Positions 4,004 to 5,457 of a stretch of 5,457 bases of DNA are shown here, one piece after another. This DNA is from Bacillota bacterium (GTDB taxonomy: Bacteria > Bacillota > Clostridia > Christensenellales > Aristaeellaceae): the NCBI GenBank assembly GCA_023459675.1, contig JAEWTC010000144.1, positions 1 to 5,457 of the forward strand, given 5' to 3'. The notes under the pieces are model-generated. The model was not told the origin of the DNA and did no database searches. It worked only from the letters and a program-made list of their open reading frames with translations. Each line of letters starts with the position of its first letter. Position 1 is the first letter of the stretch. A program made the translations under genes and the position numbers.

Positions 4004-5457
4004 ATGGATCGAAACATGAACCGGCCGATCGTCAAGGCGAAGGTTTCCATTCTCATCGCCGCGCTGGTGCTTGTGTTCTGCCTTGCGGCCGCGGGGGCGG
4101 AGGGTATCCCGCAATTCCATCCCTATCTGGGCATGGTCACCATCACAAGTGAAAGCGCTAACCTGCGCGCAGAGCCGCAAAGCAAAGCGGAGCTGCTGGT
4201 GAAAGCGGAGGAGGGCGACAGGTTCACCTGTTCGGCAATCGCCGAAAACGGCTGGTATGAGTTGCTGCTTCCCGACGGGCGCACCGCATATGTGTCCGCC
4301 AAGGTATCCTCGCTTAAGCAGGACGGCAGCGGCGAGGAGGTGATCCGGCTGGACAGCAGCTCGGATATCGCATATCAGCTGAAGATCATCCTCCGCAAGG
4401 ACACCGCCACGCGGGAGGACCTTGCCGGCGTCACAAGCCTGACGCTCAGCGGCAACGGGCTCTACCCGGGGATTAACGATTGGGCAATGCTGGATCTGTT
4501 GCCAAACCTTGCGGAGCTGACGATCGAAAAAATCAATATGGGTTCGTTCGCCGTAACGCAGCCGCTTGCGTCGCTTCGTACGCTCACTCTCTTTTGCTGT
4601 GAAAACATTCCGTATCAGTCGATCAGCACGTTCACCGGGCTGACATCGCTTACGGTGCAGGCGGGGGAGCTTGCCGATCTATCGCTGCTGTCGGGTATGA
4701 AGAACCTTGAGGTATTGAAGCTCATCGTCAATCCGATTACGGATCTCTCGCCGCTGGCGGGCCTGACCGCCCTGCAGGAACTCGCAATCACGGGAGGTCA
4801 GCTTGCGGATCTCTCGCCGCTGGCCGGGTTGGAAAACCTCACGACGCTTGAACTTTCGTCCGGTCACATTACGGATTGTTCCCGCCTGGCTGGGCTGACC
4901 GGCTTAACCCGGCTAGATTTGTACGATAATGATATTGCGGATATTTCGCCGCTGCAGGGGCTGACCAACCTCGCTACGTTGTTGCTGAGCGAAAACCAAA
5001 TCGCGGATATCACACCCCTGTCCGGGTTAACGAACCTTACTAGGCTGGAATTATCAAATAATCCGATTGTGGACGTCGCGCCGCTCAGCGGCCTGACGGC
5101 GTTGACCGAATTGGGCCTTTACGGGTTAGACCTGCAAAACTATGACGGAGTTGCCACGCTGACAAACCTTCGGGAACTGAGCCTTGAAAAAACGATACCC
5201 GGCGGCATGGCAGCGCTGGACGCGCTGTTTGAAGCGGGGTGCGAGATTTACCTATCGCCGTATACCAACTATGGAAGCGGAGATTTTGACGATGTGAAGG
5301 TCACCCTGCGCACACAGGGCAGCGGAGCGCTATTCTATTATGTGGATTTTCAGTCCGCACTGACGGCGGAACAGCTTGGCTACGCGTATATCCATGCGGG
5401 GGATAGCGTCAACGTGTTTCTGCCGCCCAACCAGCCCTGCTGGATCTATTACTCCAG
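4004..5457 (+). CDS. Secreted SH3b plus leucine-rich-repeat protein, 3' end cut by window edge
   Basis: The 484 residues in the window remain open at the right edge. The N-terminus is a signal peptide: basic stretch with Lys11 and Lys13, hydrophobic core about 14-30, and a likely signal peptidase I site after AGA (30-32). Cys26 lies in the core but its surroundings (LVFC) are a poor lipobox, so a lipoprotein is unlikely. Residues about 44-104 form a bacterial SH3 (SH3b) domain, with the typical SANLRAEPQSKAELL (51-65), a GWYEL strand (83-87) and GRTAYVS (92-98); such domains often bind cell wall. A cap region (about 112-168) leads to ten regular 22-residue leucine-rich repeats (169-388) of internalin type. 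The rest (about 389-484) looks like a beta-rich domain and includes AGDSVNVFLPPNQPCWIYY (465-483). Start: ATG 4004 with AAAGGAGA and 9 nt spacing from GGAG; Met5 lies too far from the SD. It lies behind a terminator, so it starts a new unit. A likely role is surface or secreted binding; the ligand is unknown. Confidence 0.9.
   Translation, partial: MDRNMNRPIVKAKVSILIAALVLVFCLAAAGAEGIPQFHPYLGMVTITSESANLRAEPQSKAELLVKAEEGDRFTCSAIAENGWYELLLPDGRTAYVSAKVSSLKQDGSGEEVIRLDSSSDIAYQLKIILRKDTATREDLAGVTSLTLSGNGLYPGINDWAMLDLLPNLAELTIEKINMGSFAVTQPLASLRTLTLFCCENIPYQSISTFTGLTSLTVQAGELADLSLLSGMKNLEVLKLIVNPITDLSPLAGLTALQELAITGGQLADLSPLAGLENLTTLELSSGHITDCSRLAGLTGLTRLDLYDNDIADISPLQGLTNLATLLLSENQIADITPLSGLTNLTRLELSNNPIVDVAPLSGLTALTELGLYGLDLQNYDGVATLTNLRELSLEKTIPGGMAALDALFEAGCEIYLSPYTNYGSGDFDDVKVTLRTQGSGALFYYVDFQSALTAEQLGYAYIHAGDSVNVFLPPNQPCWIYYS
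4508..5167 (+). repeat. Ten tandem 66-bp units encoding 22-residue LRRs
   Basis: Leucine registers recur exactly every 22 codons from L169 to N388, with no indels. The unit pattern is LxxLxLxxNxIxDIxPLxGLTN; the best copies are at residues 301-322, 323-344 and 345-366. At DNA level the copies are mostly diverged, but GGATCTCTCGCCGCTGGC occurs at 4741 and again at 4807, exactly 66 bp apart, which suggests a fairly recent unit duplication or conversion. The first copies (169-212) and the last (367-388) depart most from consensus, as is usual at the edges of a solenoid. Confidence 0.9.

Noticed and set aside
1..5457. Search for tRNA/rRNA genes, CRISPR repeats, insertion sequence ends or transposase motifs
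   Set aside because: No cloverleaf, spaced direct repeats, terminal inverted repeats or transposase/integrase motifs were seen on either strand.

Overview
The window looks like chromosomal DNA from a moderately GC-rich Gram-positive anaerobe of the Bacillota, most likely a gut-type Clostridia lineage. Support comes from strong AAGGAG-type Shine-Dalgarno sites, a consensus sigma-A promoter, a DUF975 membrane protein, a DAK2/DhaL-domain protein of the Clostridial FakA or DegV-fusion type, and a secreted protein joining an SH3b domain to internalin-like leucine-rich repeats. Genus cannot be told from the sequence.

Layout: (1) Positions 1-476, minus strand, hold the 5' part of a DAK2-domain protein that runs off the left edge. 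(2) Positions 477-619 are a short divergent intergenic region with an extended -10 promoter for the minus-strand gene and GC-rich alternating hairpins in the leader of the plus-strand gene. (3) Positions 620-2697 are a tight two-gene operon (20-nt gap): a condensation-fold acyltransferase of the 'alcohol acetyltransferase' type, followed by a protein with an N-terminal four-cysteine zinc ribbon and about six membrane segments (DUF6320-like). (4) Positions 2698-2900 contain a textbook TTGACA-17-TATAGT promoter and a structured leader of about 100 nt for a DUF975 integral membrane protein (2901-3512), which ends in a strong intrinsic terminator (3548-3579). (5) Positions 3580-4003 form a 424-nt interval without a convincing gene. 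It holds several GC-rich inverted repeats and one doubtful 65-codon ORF that ends at the next gene's ribosome binding site. (6) From 4004 to the right edge lies an unfinished secreted protein with a signal peptide, an SH3b domain, ten 22-residue leucine-rich repeats and the start of a further beta-rich domain.

Functionally the window leans towards the cell envelope: an acyltransferase with a membrane partner, a polytopic membrane protein and a surface or secreted LRR protein. The left-edge gene belongs to a family tied to fatty-acid phosphorylation or binding, so a lipid theme across the divergent pair is possible but is inference. I found no mobile element, CRISPR array, tRNA or rRNA. No unmistakably new system is visible. 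The least explained items are the acyltransferase/zinc-ribbon membrane pair and the structured 424-nt interval.
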